Source: Pratylenchus scribneri | Taxonomy: Eukaryota > Nematoda > Chromadorea > Rhabditida > Pratylenchidae | Reading direction: 5' to 3' | Assembly: GCA_030063045.1 (NCBI GenBank) | Contig: JAQSEB010000015.1 | Coordinates: 1,488,001 to 1,552,000 of the forward strand | Length of the DNA: 64,000 bases | Part shown: positions 33,601 through 46,500 of the stretch, one piece after another | Position numbering within the stretch: position 1 is the first letter of the stretch | How the letters are laid out: every line of letters begins with the position of its first letter | The notes under the pieces: generated by a model | The model's input: the letters and a program-made list of their open reading frames with translations, nothing else | What the model was told of the DNA's origin: nothing | The model's database searches: none | Translations under genes and position numbers: made by a program

Positions 33601-36600
33601 GACGAGATCTATCAATTGAATATAAATTTTTTGGGTATATGAGAAATCATTGAAGCATTACAATTTTTCCAATTAAATAAAAATTTCCTTTAATAATTTT
33701 GGAAAAATTTTCCCTCACCAATTGTCCGGGCCCGGAACACTCCATTGAGTAGCCGATGAGCCACCGTTTCGATTAATTCGATTTGATGGTAATGGCACCA
33801 AGATGATTGGTTCTGGTGAATTTGGTTGGGTCATCAAATCGGAGGCCTCATTTTCGTCCTCCTCTTGGTCAGAAGCGAACAATGCTTGCAAACGAGCTGT
33901 TTCTGAAGTTGAAAATGGCCCATTCCAATCATAGTCGACATCGGATTCGGCTGCATCCGATTGGGGGGCAACCGCGTGCTCCACCTTAACGAAAATTAAA
34001 ATTTACCCGTGATTATGATTAATCAAATCCGTTTTGAATTAATAAATAGTTAAATTTGTTTTTTCCACCTAAAAAATATTCTATTTTGTCTCTCAAAATT
34101 GGGTAAAAAAAATTCTAAGCTGTAATAAATCCTCTATTAAAAGCTCATGGACTATGGACTTATAATATTCATAGCCTATTGCGCACAGGAAACTAGAGTA
34201 GGAGGTAAATATAAAATTTTTTAGAAATTTTTTCACATATGCTTCTTTATATCGATAAGTACCAATCAATAACTTAGGTTTTAATTTTTAAATTAATTGC
34301 ATTGGAGAAATTGGGAAGGCCAAAATACCGAATTCGACTTAAATTTAATTTATTTAGCCAATTTTTTAGTAAATAAAATGATATTTACCATGGCCTAAAC
34401 TACATTGGTAAAAGTTGGCATTTCCTAACTAAAATGGTCATATATAACTTAAATAATCTCATAAAATTAATTAAATAACCAAAATTATTATAAACTTTTT
34501 AAAATTTGTAATTTTTTAATTTAGTAATTTTATTTTTTAAGTTCGGATTAAGTATAAATTTTGGTACTTATAGGTTATCTCCAGCAGATTTTTCTCCTCC
34601 AAATTTGCTTTATGTTACATCTAAAAATAGAAAGCCCTAAAATCACCTACTAAAATCATGTTTTTTCATCATTTTACAATTAAATATATGTATCAAAAAA
34701 TTCGTTTTTCGAATCTGGACCTAAAATGACTCACAAGTACCAAAAATTTAAATAAAATTTTTAAATTAATTTTACCTCATCATTTTCGTTTCCTTCTTCA
34801 ATTTCAAGTTCCCCATTTTGTAGGCGATTGATCCTGGCGCGCAAGAGGGCCACCTGATGAGAAAGGAAAAGTCATAATTTGCCATATGAATTCATCAATT
34901 TTCTAACCTCGTCTTTGATGCCCGCAAACAATTCGGTTGCAGTATTCATTTGTTGATTCAGCGAGAAAAGTTGATCGGTCAATGTTCGAATTTTTTGATG
35001 GCAAATTCGGCGATAAACATCCGTGTACAAATTTTGACTTTGCTCCTCCAAAGTGAAAATCTGGGAAAAGATGAAATTTTGTTATTTTTTTGTAATTTTA
35101 ATTCAGTTATTAATTATTATTTTCTATGTTTTAAAAGAAAATTTTTAGAAATTAAAAACCGAGAAATGATTAATTTGTTTAAGAGTTTGGCACAAATTTC
35201 AATGAGGCAAATTGCCAATATGTAAGTTAATATACCATTCGAAAGTTCTGAATTTCCTTTATAAATTTTTATTATTAAATTTATTAATAATACAAAAATT
35301 GAAATTTAAAAAATTAGAGAAAATTAGATCAGAGAATCGGAATAACTCAAATTTTACTGAAGAAAGACAAATTTTCGTGAAAATAATTTGGTATTTATAA
35401 ATTTAATAAAGGCATTTTGTAAAGGAATTCAGGTTTAATGATATATCGCATTATCAGAGATTAGATAATAAATCATTAAACATTAACAGGCCAAAAATTT
35501 TATATCAATTTAATCATTCTTTAACTCCGAATCCCGTCAAATTATTTATTAAATTATTTAATTTAAATATTTCTGAAAAACTACCTCATCCAATATTTCG
35601 TTCATGTCGCCTTGCACCAAATATGCCTCATTGTTCACCCCAAAATCATCCAATGGCGTTCCATATTCCGTCATTCGTTCATCCTCCGTTGGCGTACGAT
35701 TCTCATCATCTTCCAATTGATTGGCGCATTCCAACATTTCTGTTATTTTTGGGGAAATTTTTGAATTAATTTTGAGTATATTGAATAAAAAATAATTTAT
35801 TGGAAATGGATTTTTTAAAATTTATCCAAAATTATTCTAAAGCTTATTTTGAACATAAATTTGACATTTTTTCTATTACCTGATTTATTAAAACAAAATT
35901 GTGTTCAATGCTAAAAATAATCCTAGAAATATTTTAATAAAAAATTTTGGGGGTTACCATAATTGAAATGAAATAGTCATAATCAAAATCAAAATTATGT
36001 AATTGTTAGAAAAAAATAAAGAAAAAATTTTAAATCAATTTTGTCTAAAATTTTTCTCATTGGAACATTTTTCGTCAAAAATTTTCCAATTTTAATATAA
36101 ATTTTTGTTTTTGCATTTTTATATCACTTTTTATCTAATTTTTTTTGCAATTTTATGTAACTTTTTCCGAGCCCTAATGATAAATTATGGTTCTATTCCT
36201 ATTCATGAAATAAAATTTTTTAAAATTTATTTAGAATTATTTATTTATTTATATTTTTATCAAATATTTTTCCCCTCTCTTACCGCAAAATGCAATGTTT
36301 TTGCCTAATCTTGACCAATTTGCATATGTGTTTTTTCTGCAAAAACAGCATTGGATGCTGTTTTGATTATCGCCGGCCATTTTCCTTGCACAAACACGGC
36401 AAATTGTGTGGCCACAATGCAGGCTGACTGGATAGCGCCATTTTCGGGAAAATTGCTGCGAAATGATAAATTAATTTATTTATTTTTATTTTCGGTGCTG
36501 TCTTTGTTCAGCGAAAAATAATAAAGAGAAAACATTTTATTGTCGACAAATGATATTTCTTTTGATAACGATTTAATAAGCGATTTTCACCAAATAATAA

Positions 36601-37962
36601 ACAATTTAGCAAATTTGTAGAGTTTATTGAGACACGTCGATTCATATATAGTTTGTCCGATTTTGCCAGAAACTATGTGAATTTTAAACCAAAAACTAAA
36701 AAATGGTTTAAATCATTCAGGTTTAGACCAAATCAGATAAATTATATATGATTCTACGCGGCTCAATGAGTTCTACAATGTATTAAATTGTAGATGGTGA
36801 AAATCGCTTGATAAACCGCTACCAAAAGAATGAAAATTTGTCGACAAAAAAAATTCGCACCCAATAAAAGTTCATCTCACGATAATTTAAACACTTTAAT
36901 TCATAATGATTAAACCAAAAAAACAGTTTCAAAACATGCATTTTTTGCAAAAAGTTTTCCAACAAATTTTCGTTAGCCCAACATTTATAAATGTATGTTT
37001 TGAAACGAAACTGTTTTTAGGGGTTTTCCAACATGTTAAATTCTAAAAAAATTCACTTGGGTTTTGGGGTTGGCCGACACTTGCGGACCCGACACTTTCG
37101 GACGAAACGGTCTGGGGCCGAAGGTGGTAAAGCTGGAGTGGCATTGTTTATAAGATATTATTAGGCATAAAATTAGCTACAAAATGGCATCAAAAGTTTT
37201 GGTCAATGTTGAAAATTCACCGAGTTATGACCAAAATGCATTCAGAAACACAATTTTAATTAAACCAATGGTTTTTTAGCCATAACTCGGTGAATATTCA
37301 ACATTGGCCAAAACTTTTGATGTCATTTTGTAGCTAATTTTATGCCTAATAATATGCTATTATAAACTATGCCACTCCAGATTTACCACCTTCGACACCA
37401 GACTCGGGTCCTCAAGTGTCGCAGTACGGGGTTTTGGGTTTAATCGCTACTATAAATTAAAATATTTGGATTATCTCATTTTTTTTATTAGATGAACTTT
37501 TTTCGACACCAAAATGCTTTTTTGGCACTGAATAAAAATGCTTCTTGGCACTAAAACAGTTTTTGGTTTCTAATAAATCAGAAACTGGTTTTAGACCCTA
37601 CAAATCTTATAACATTTTGTAGATTTCATTGAGGAGCATCGATTGGTATATAAAATATCAAGTTTTTAGCCAAAATTAAAATGTTTAAAACCAAAAACTG
37701 AAAATATGGTTTAAACGGTTTAATACCCTTTAATTTTGGGTAAAAACTTGACATATTATATGCCATTCAATGCGTTTTGATGAGATCTACAAAATGGTAA
37801 AGGTTTGTAGGGTCTAAAACCTTTTTCTGATTTATAAGAAATCCAAAATTGATTTAGTGCCAAAAAGGGAAATTTTAGTGCCAAAAAAAATTTCCTTTTC
37901 TATTGGCTTACTTCATAGCAAATTTTGCATGGGAATTCCTTGGAGTCGTTGTTGTCGGACAT
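30614..37962 (-). CDS. RING-HC finger protein, 596 aa, ten exons, probable E3 ubiquitin ligase
   Basis: Exons 37962-37912, 36455-36284, 35739-35585, 35060-34908, 34853-34776, 33984-33719, 33127-33005, 32259-32038, 31466-31332 and 31049-30614; every phase fits and the sum is divisible by three. The N-terminal RING is C3HC4: C12, C15 (FPCKICYE), C31, H33 (SLHCGHTIC), C36, C39, C53 and C56 (QCCFC), split by intron 1 after the first cysteine pair. Exons 4-5 give a likely coiled coil (IFTLEEQSQNLYTDVY to LRARINRLQNGELEIEE). The rest is long, polar and probably disordered, with acidic stretches (SDQEEDENEASD, NDDDDLEEES). The last exon has four tandem REQNQGRV octapeptides. Family-level call only; no orthologue recognised. 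Introns hold several MITEs and family C palindromes. Confidence 0.85.
30711..30808. repeat. 24-bp coding minisatellite, four copies
   Basis: On the plus strand the unit is TCTTCCTTGGTTTTGTTC plus TCGGAC. On the coding strand it encodes REQNQGRV four times in the last exon of the RING gene. Copies are almost identical, so the number probably varies between individuals. Confidence 0.92.
33430..33640. mobile_element. Family C element (C5), decayed, in RING gene intron 6
   Basis: Left block TTCATCAATACGCATCGATT, right block TATGCGACTTGACGAGATCT, facing AAACGGTTAAACC tract at the centre. Ends not sharp. Confidence 0.5.
36541..36846. mobile_element. Family C element (C3) with TGTCGACAAAT ends, in RING gene intron 1
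   Basis: Perfect 11-bp inverted ends TGTCGACAAAT / ATTTGTCGACA and subterminal TTTTGATAACG / CGCTACCAAAAG. Inside are degenerate copies of the CGATGCGTCTCGATGAG block in opposite orientation. Confidence 0.7.
36885..37035. repeat. Short palindrome in RING gene intron 1
   Basis: AACAGTTTCAAAACATGCAT and, about 100 bp on, ATGTATGTTTTGAAACGAAA in the opposite orientation, with CCAACA at both inner flanks. Probably another small MITE. Confidence 0.45.
37068..37428. mobile_element. Family B MITE (B2), perfect 9-bp target duplication
   Basis: 361 bp in the opposite orientation to B1: begins GGTTGGCCGACACTTGCGG and ends AAGTGTCGCAGTACG, flanked by GGGTTTTGG (37059-37067 and 37429-37437). The interior has facing GCCATAACTCGGTGAATATT blocks. 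Confidence 0.87.
37526..37882. mobile_element. Family C element (C4) in RING gene intron 1
   Basis: Ends near GGCACTAAAACAG and TTTAGTGCCAAAAAGG. Facing TTTTAGACCCTACAAATC / GTTTGTAGGGTCTAAAA tracts and opposed GAGCATCGATTGG / CATTCAATGCGTTTTGATGA blocks. Confidence 0.6.
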
Positions 37963-40545
37963 TTTTTAATTAGATTTGTCGAAATTGATTAAAATAAAAT
38001 TGGCTAAAAAATTTAAAAAAATAATGAATGGTTAAGAATTCAAAAATTGTGGTTGTTACGGATTGGCGAAAAATGTCGGATAAGGATTTCGGATTGGTTA
38101 GGTCCAAAAATTTTCGGAACGGATGGATAGGAAAAAAATCGAATTTCGGGTAACGGATTTCGGATAAATTTCAAATAAAGTGGAAAAAAATTTTTCATAT
38201 TTCAAGTTCAAAAATAAAAATTTTGGTTCAAAATTTGTCAACGGAAGATTGAAATGAATGGAAAGAAGCTTTCAAAAATTTGTGTAACAATAACAAGTTT
38301 CTGTAATTTCAATTTTTACATAGCAGGCAAAATTTTTTATGGAAAATGGTTCTCAACGGAAAAAATAAACCTTAAAATGCCTTTATAAAGGTAAAATTTA
38401 AGCAAAAATAACCCAGAGAGGTAAAATTTAGTCCAAAAAGTTAATTTTAGTCCAAAATGGCTGGCCAAGAAAGTCTTGGCTAAAATATTTGTGCAGCAAA
38501 AAAATTTGGTTCAAAAATGGCCCTGAACGAAAAAAAGTAAAAAATGTATTCCATTTATGTGAATTGCATTAAGGAATGGAAGAATTCTGTGTTGGGTGAA
38601 TCAATGTTTTTTGTTTAAAGCGGGGAAAGTGGGGAGAATGGGACCGTTGAGAAGGCAAGCAAAAGACGAATATAAAAATATGAATGGAACGGGGGAAGGA
38701 CGCGCCGAATGGGCACCTTCCCCCACATAAAATAGACCTCCATTTATTCATCGATCAAAAAAAGCATCCATCCACATCTCTCTTCCATCTATGCACTCTA
38801 TATAGACAGAGTGAAGCATTTTTGAATCTTCACATTATGCAAAAATGGAAAGTATCTAATATCTATAGAGAAGAGCCATTTTTGGGAAAAATTTTTTTAT
38901 CTTGGAAAATGAAGATTGAAATGAAGAATAGTCAAAAAATCAGAAGTCCATAGAACATTTTTGAGGGAAAAATTGTTGTCTTTGTCTTTGGAAGAATGAA
39001 TGAACTATGAAAAATTAAGATGGGATGGAATTTTTGAATGTTGAAGGTGAAGAAGGCCTACTCTACTAGTTGGAGATTTGAGATGAAAAGAAAGGATGGG
39101 AAAAGGCGGGAAAATACGTTGGAAATTATAAATTAATGAACTGAGTCTTTATATTTATTAGGTCAAAAATTAAAATTATTTTAGAATTGTCTTTGGTAAA
39201 AGGTGACGTTTTCATCTTACTAATCAAAATTTAATGGGCTATTTATTTTAAATTATTTGCAGGACACATTTATAAATAAAAATCCTTTAAAAACTTGGCA
39301 GCATTGAACTTATTTTAGCCATTGTTAAATTTTTTTTATCAACTGCAAAAAATTGGGGAAAAAATCCTGTCCGCGGGGGTCCTACAAAGATTAGGGCTAG
39401 GGTCATTAGGGGGTTACCGTAGATGATATCCTATCCCTGATTAACCTTATATAACCATAACCCTAAATCCTTATGACCCAAAGGGGGGACCTTCACTTTT
39501 TCCTAGTTAACTCAAAAAGCGCATACAAAATCGATGAGTATCTCTTAAATTTACTATGTTTAAAGTTTTCAATATTTATATCTAGTGTTAAATTTTTGTC
39601 CACAATTTATTTTTATCATAAAATTCCATAATTTAATGTAATGCATTCTCCATTTGGGCCGATTTTTTTCCACTCTTCTCTATATAACCCCAATTATTTC
39701 CTCTGGCATCATTTATGCCTGGCTATATGCCAAAATGGACTTATATAATGAAAATCGATAAATTGCTCCGTTGTCCATTCCTCCCATTGCCACCTAACGA
39801 CAAGCACCATTTCTGGTGTCCAATTCTCGACTTATTTCTTGCCTCTCATGATGTCATTCCAAAAAAATTTACAATTTAATATATTTTGTTTTAATTCACT
39901 ATTTTGTTTTCTTGTACTAAAATTTTGTTCAAAGTGTAATTTTAAAATGCTTTTACATATAATATTTATAAATTGGCCATATTGATTTTTAATTTAGTTT
40001 TCTTCAAGAACAAAATAGTAATGTTGAAAATTTAAAGGATTTCAGTTTAAGAACTAAATCTCTTAATTTTTTAATTGAAGAAAATAAAAGAGTCCAACAA
40101 CTGAAAATTGGGCTTTTTTCTGGAAAAAAAACACCTTAAAGATTTCCTAAAAGATCTTCTCTTTTCAGAAATAAACCAACTTTCCGAGAAAGAATCGTTT
40201 TTTTTTTTCAGAAACTAAATGATCCTTTTTAGAAGAATGAGTTGAACAATGCTATTTAAGAGTAATTATAATTATAGTAAATTTTTAATTTATTCGAAGA
40301 AGGACTCGAATTGAATTTTTTTTAAATTAATTGTCAATAATTAGGTTTTGTTTTTATGATATTCATATTCAGCTTCTGCTGAAGAACATTTTCCTTATCC
40401 ATTCATAATATCAATCAATCTTCTGCGAATTCTAAAATCATGCATTTATGTAAATATTTTGCCATTAAAAATTTACTTAAAACTGTCATAGATTTAAAAA
40501 ATTAAAATTTTTATTCGGTCAAGATAAAAACATTAATCAATAAAA
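37963..40545. other. Intergenic, no gene recognised
   Basis: Contains a degenerate GGATTTCGGAT-rich family D-like patch (38050-38180) and a decayed family A-like element near 39370-39530 (TTAGGGCTAGGGTCATTAGG, AAAGGGGGGACC). Reading frames here are short and show no domain. Confidence 0.5.
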
Positions 40546-43500
40546 ATGAGTAACATTTGGCCTTATTGTCTTAATTTGGACAATCAACTTGATATATTCG
40601 ATTTTTTCAACCGTCCTCAACTTCTCCGTCTCATTCAAGTGAATCGGCAATTCAATGAGCTCATTGAGGAGAATTATCCCACCAAGCCATTTATTTATGC
40701 CCAACTCAAATTTAAGAGGCATTTTGCTGCTTTGGATAATAATTGCTATGATTATGATCGTACATCCGAACGATGGTAATTGTAAAAATAAATTTAATAA
40801 TTATAATTAATATTAAATAGAAAATAGTTTTAAATTATTCCCAATCAGGGATGGGTTCGGAATTCCGAATTCCAATTCCGAAAGCCGGAATTCCGGTGTT
40901 TGAGTTCCATTCCGATCCCGAAAAGTGGTCGAATTCCGAAAAATTCCGAAAAAAGCAAAGGGGGACCCTTTGCTACTTTTATGAAAAAATTTGGTTTATT
41001 TTTCGAAACGAATTCCTTTTTTACCTTCAATTTTCTTCTTTTTCGTACACTTTTTCTGGTTTGATAAATTTTATTTAAAAATTATGCCTAAAGAATAAAA
41101 ATGTCACTTTATTTTATTTCATCGAATTTGTTTCTAATTTATAATGGATTAAAAATTTTTTTGAAAAGTTCCGAATGCCGGAATTCCGGTGTTTGAGTTC
41201 CGTTCCGATTCCGAAAAAAAAATTTAAATTCCGATTCCGAGGCCAATTCCGATTCCGATTTTTTTGAATTCCGAACCCATCCCTGTTCCCAATTCCAAAG
41301 TTAGATTTTATTATTATTTTTTTCGTAAAATTTATATTTTCACTTCTATTTGCTCTATCCTATTTTATTCAAACATATCTGGTATATTATAAATTTAGAA
41401 ATTGAAAAATAATCATTTTGAAGCTGTAAATTTAGCCAAAATTATGGTTAAAAAACAAGCACATTCCTGTCTTCTTTAGTAAAAGTCTCAATTAAATGAC
41501 ATTAAAAAATATATAAAATATTCCAATTATTAAATTTATATGCTTTTATAAAAATTTACTCTATTATTAACAGTATGAGCCCTAATCGATATGTGCCGAA
41601 AAATTCGGGGATATCAAATACAGAATTTTATTTTGGTGGCATCTACATTTTCCATTTGATAGCGTTGAATTGTTGCTGTGAACAGAATGTGATAAACAAA
41701 TTGGGCGGTGAACCATTGTTTTGCTACAGAAAGTTGAATAGAGAAGAAGGAGAAGAAGAACAGGAAATTGATTGGAAAAATGCATATGCATTAGGAATTA
41801 GTGCTTCAAAAGTTTTTCATAAAAATTGTACGGAATGGACACTAATGAATAATGCCGAAATGGAGAACAATTATTTTGTATGTTCCGATTAATATTGATA
41901 AGACGGCAATTGTAAAGAATTTTGGTCCCAAAAATTTTTTTGAATTTTTTCTAAAAAAAATTATTTTCTGGGGTTTTCATGGTCGTAGAACACGAAACAA
42001 GCAAAATTTCCACCAAAAATGCCCTTGGTCCCCCCTTTGCTTTTTCATGGTAAAGTCGGCATTATTTTATCAAGCTGAAAATATATGACAAAATGGATGC
42101 TATATTCATGTTCTATGACCCCAAAACCCTTAGCAATTTATTTTAAAGAAAATCCAAAAAAATTTTGGGACCACAATTCTTTACAATTGCCGATACCATT
42201 TATAACCTCTAATTCTGTAGGGAGAATTATTTTTCAATCTCTCAAAAATTGAAAAAATTTGAGTCTAATTTCTTAATTTACGGACATTTTTTATAAATTA
42301 AAACGGAGTTTTTAGAACTTTAAGGAATTAAGAAAATACTAATTTTTTTAAAATTCACTCTACCAAAAGCTATTGAATCCTCAAAGTTAATGAAGTGAAT
42401 TAATAGAGGATGGGCTGGGGTTATTAGAAAGGTTATACAGTATTTGGAATTGGCTAATAAATTTGGTAAATCACTTTAACAGTGAATGAATATTCAAATT
42501 GAAAAATCTCAAAATCTGAACTTTTTGGATCTAAAATTAGTTAATATATTTTTTGGAGGCTTAAAAACACGATTTATGTCTTTTATGAAGTAATTTTCTT
42601 TCGAAAATATATCAAAGAAAGTAGGAAATAATAATAAAAAATCTGATATATTTAAATTTATTTTTATTTTTTAGTTAAATCGTTTGACAGGCCATTGGGG
42701 AACTGATGAAAATGAAATTTTTTGGAAACATCAAGTGCATGATGAGGCCACAAAAAAATGGATTATTCAGGATTTTTATTATAAGCACAGGAATGAACCA
42801 GGTAATTTTGATTCGAACAACAATTTCAATCAGTAGGAAATTTTACTCAAAAATTTTTGTTTTTAATTGAACAATTTCTATCAAATCCACCAATTTTTCT
42901 CTAATTAATTAACTGGTACTTATGAAGTTTGTATCCTATTTTTGGGAAAGTGCTTGGACCGCCCCCCCCCCCTTCTTTGGTTTGCCATATTATGGATTAG
43001 GCTCAATCAGGGTTTGGTTAGGGTTAGGATGGGATAAGAATCATCTTACGTGTATCCTAAACCCAAACCCTAACTCAAACCTTAAAACCAAAGGGGCGAC
43101 CAAACATTTTCCCAAAAATGGGATACAAAGTACAGAGAAGTACCAAATTAACTCATCCAATCAATTAAATAAGGTTATCAAATTTGATAAATTTAAAGTT
43201 AATTTGTCAGTCTCCAATTGTGAAAATTTTCTACGCAATTGCATCAAATATTTAAAATAGTAAATCTGAGTAACCCTATTCTTAAAATACATATAAATAA
43301 AAGTACTGCGCGGATTTATATTGACGAAAAATCCTGAAATATTGATGGAAAAAAACCGTAAAATATTTAAAAAAAATGGTAAAATATAGCCAAAATATTG
43401 ATGATATATTAAAGAAATTTTTAAAAACGCTAAAATTTATTAAAAATTTCTAAAAAATATTTTTTTGTTATTCGCAATCACAAATTTTTCAAATTTGAAT

Positions 43501-46500
43501 TTTTTATTCAAAAAATTTTTAAAATTTTATTTCTAAAAATACTTTTTAGATTTAAACAAATTTTGCGAAAAAATTCCTAAATTAGATTAATTTTTTATAA
43601 AAAAAACGAAAATTTTTCAAAAAAAAATTCTGAAATTTTTCAAAAATTGCGAAAATTTTCTAAAAAGTGCGAAACTTTTTCAAAATTTTTTTCTTAAAAT
43701 TTGTAAATTTAGTAAAATTCTTCAAAAATCTTCAAAATATTGACAAAAATTACTAAAATTTGCTAACAATTGCCGAAATATTGATATCAATATTAACGGT
43801 CAAAAAGTTCAAAATATTGATAAATTAAATATTTAAAAAAATATCATGAAAAACAACAAAAACATGTTTTACATTAGTTTCAAGCAATTTTAAGTTCGCA
43901 AACAAAATATTGAAATCAATATAAATCCGCCCCCTAAATATAAGATTAAATTTTATAAAAAATTTCCATTACAGATCCAACTTGCTTTCGATATGAAGGA
44001 AATGGAATTAAGAGAGCCTGTCCAGGTGTCGGATTGTTAACCAATGATTTTGCAGTGATTCAAGAACATTTGAAGGTAGGATTTGAAAAAATTTCTTTTA
44101 ATATTTTAAATCCACTATTCAGCATCCATTTGTGCGAATCATGAAATTGGATTTGGACGAAATTACAACATATCCAAGTCCGGGACATATTTCCGAATTC
44201 AAATTCTCTACAGACTTGTTCAGCAGCCTCAGCGAATCGGAGGTCACATTTTATATTTTTACTAAAATTCTATGCTAAAATAATCCATGACACTGATTAT
44301 TAAACATATTTTTCAGAAAAATGTTGAATTTTATCGGAAGAAATTTGCAAATGATTTGTGCTGGCTTCTCGAACAAAATCGAATCCATTCTGCAGCTAGC
44401 ATTAAATTGGACATAATATTATTAATGACATTGATAGGCAATGAAGAAATTAAATCAACACCAACAACATCAGCAAAGGTGGAGGCAAAAAATTTACAAA
44501 ATGCAGGTAATAAATTTACTTTACTAAAATTTTTTTTGTTATCTTAAATTTCGCTGAAACAAAATATTTCAATACTGCGCCATTTTAGTAACTTAGCCAT
44601 TCTTTTGACTATATTTCAACGATGAAAATTATTCTCGAAAGCATATACTAATCGGAAGCCTGTAACTTTCTCTAAAAAAATAGACTACCGTATTTATTCT
44701 ATTTTAAGCCCCGTCTCTATTATAAGCCCACTCTCTATTTTAAGACCACCTATCAAAAAATGTATGTAAAAAATGACTAATTTTTAGGTGAAATTAAGCC
44801 GAAATAAGCATTTTTTGTTTCAAAAATTCCGAAAAGTTTTTTTTGTTTTGTATGCGAATCATTCAAATGGATTTCAAATAAAATTTGATTTGGTACAAGG
44901 TCAATCATCATCTGCAATTGGCGAAGAAATTGATGTTGGTAAAATTAGTGCCAAAAAGTTGCCCTCGACTTCATCCCAAAGGGCAGCTTCCAATATACAG
45001 CAGATGATTGCAAAATACGATTACGATCCCGAATCCCTGAGCCCAAATGGTTGGTTTACTATTGTCTATCGATCAAACACTTGATCTTGACTATAACTTA
45101 AATATGGGTTGAGGTCAAAAATTCGATTTTTATGTATTTCTATAGAGTTGAAAATGAAACATTAACTTTATTTTATACTTTTTATCTTTCCAAATATCAC
45201 TTCTTTTAATAAATAAAAAAATATAAAATTTTAATAGCAAAAATTTCTGGTTATAAAAAGTAAACGATGCCCTTCTAGAAATTTCATATATTTTTTTTTA
45301 TTAATCAAAATATTTAATTTTTTGATTGATTCCTTTTCTCTTTCAAGTTGATGCCTCACAAGTCGAATTGAGTTTTGCCGAAGGCGATATAATCACCGTT
45401 TATGGGGTTATCGATTTATCATCTATCCAATCCCAATCAGGGGTGAGGTCGAAATTTCGATTTTCGATTTCGATCGCCAAAATGTCGATGTTTTAGTTTC
45501 GAATCGATTTCGAAAAGTGTCGTTCGAAAAAATTGCGAAAAAACAACCGAAAATTTGGATTAATTTCTGAAAAAAAAATTGAAAATACTTCTTTTTCTTC
45601 ATCAAAATACGCAACTATACAATTCAAAATTTAGAAATATATTTACAAAATTTTTTGAAATATCATTGAAAATATTTTTTTTGGATAAAAATTTCATTTT
45701 TTGTGTTTTCAGAAATTTTTCTCAATTTTTAAATGATTTAAAATTTTTTTGTTTCGTTTTTGGAATTTCGAACCCAGCCCTGAACCCCTTATCCCAATCC
45801 CAAACAAATGATTCCTTTTGAAGTCAGCAGACAATGATGGATTCTATCTTGGCGAATTGAACGACATTCGAGGTCTTGTACCTTCAAATTTTGTTACTCC
45901 TGCATTTCAACCGCCTGCCCCGCCAAAAAAGCGCATTAAATTCAAAATCGAAATGAATTGTGAAATTTATTACTTATATCCAATTATAATATTAATTCCA
46001 GCTACAAATATGCTGCTTGTCGAAGGACTCAGTCATTGTGCACAATTATATCTTTGCTTTGGAAATTTTGGTATTAATTATAATTAATTGAGATAATATT
46101 AAATTTATGATGAGATCTGGGATGGCATACCCAATTTTAGCACCAAATTTGTTGCCATTTATAAAATCAATTTATGAAATGATTTTTAAAATAAATTTTG
46201 AACATTTTATTTGCTATCAAATGATAATAATTTTATTTAAATTTCTTCAAATTTTTACAGTGAAAATTTTGCTGTTCCATAATAAAGTTTAAATAAAAAA
46301 ATTTTATGGGCGCAAATTCTTCTATACTAATCAAAATAAAATTAAATTATTGGATAATCAACAACCCCGGAATAGAGTATATGGAATGGTAATCCCGGAA
46401 TAGAGTATATAGAATGGTAATCCCGGAATAGAGTATATGGAATGGTAACCCCGGAATAGAGTATATGGAATGGTAACCCCGGAATAGAATATATGGAATG

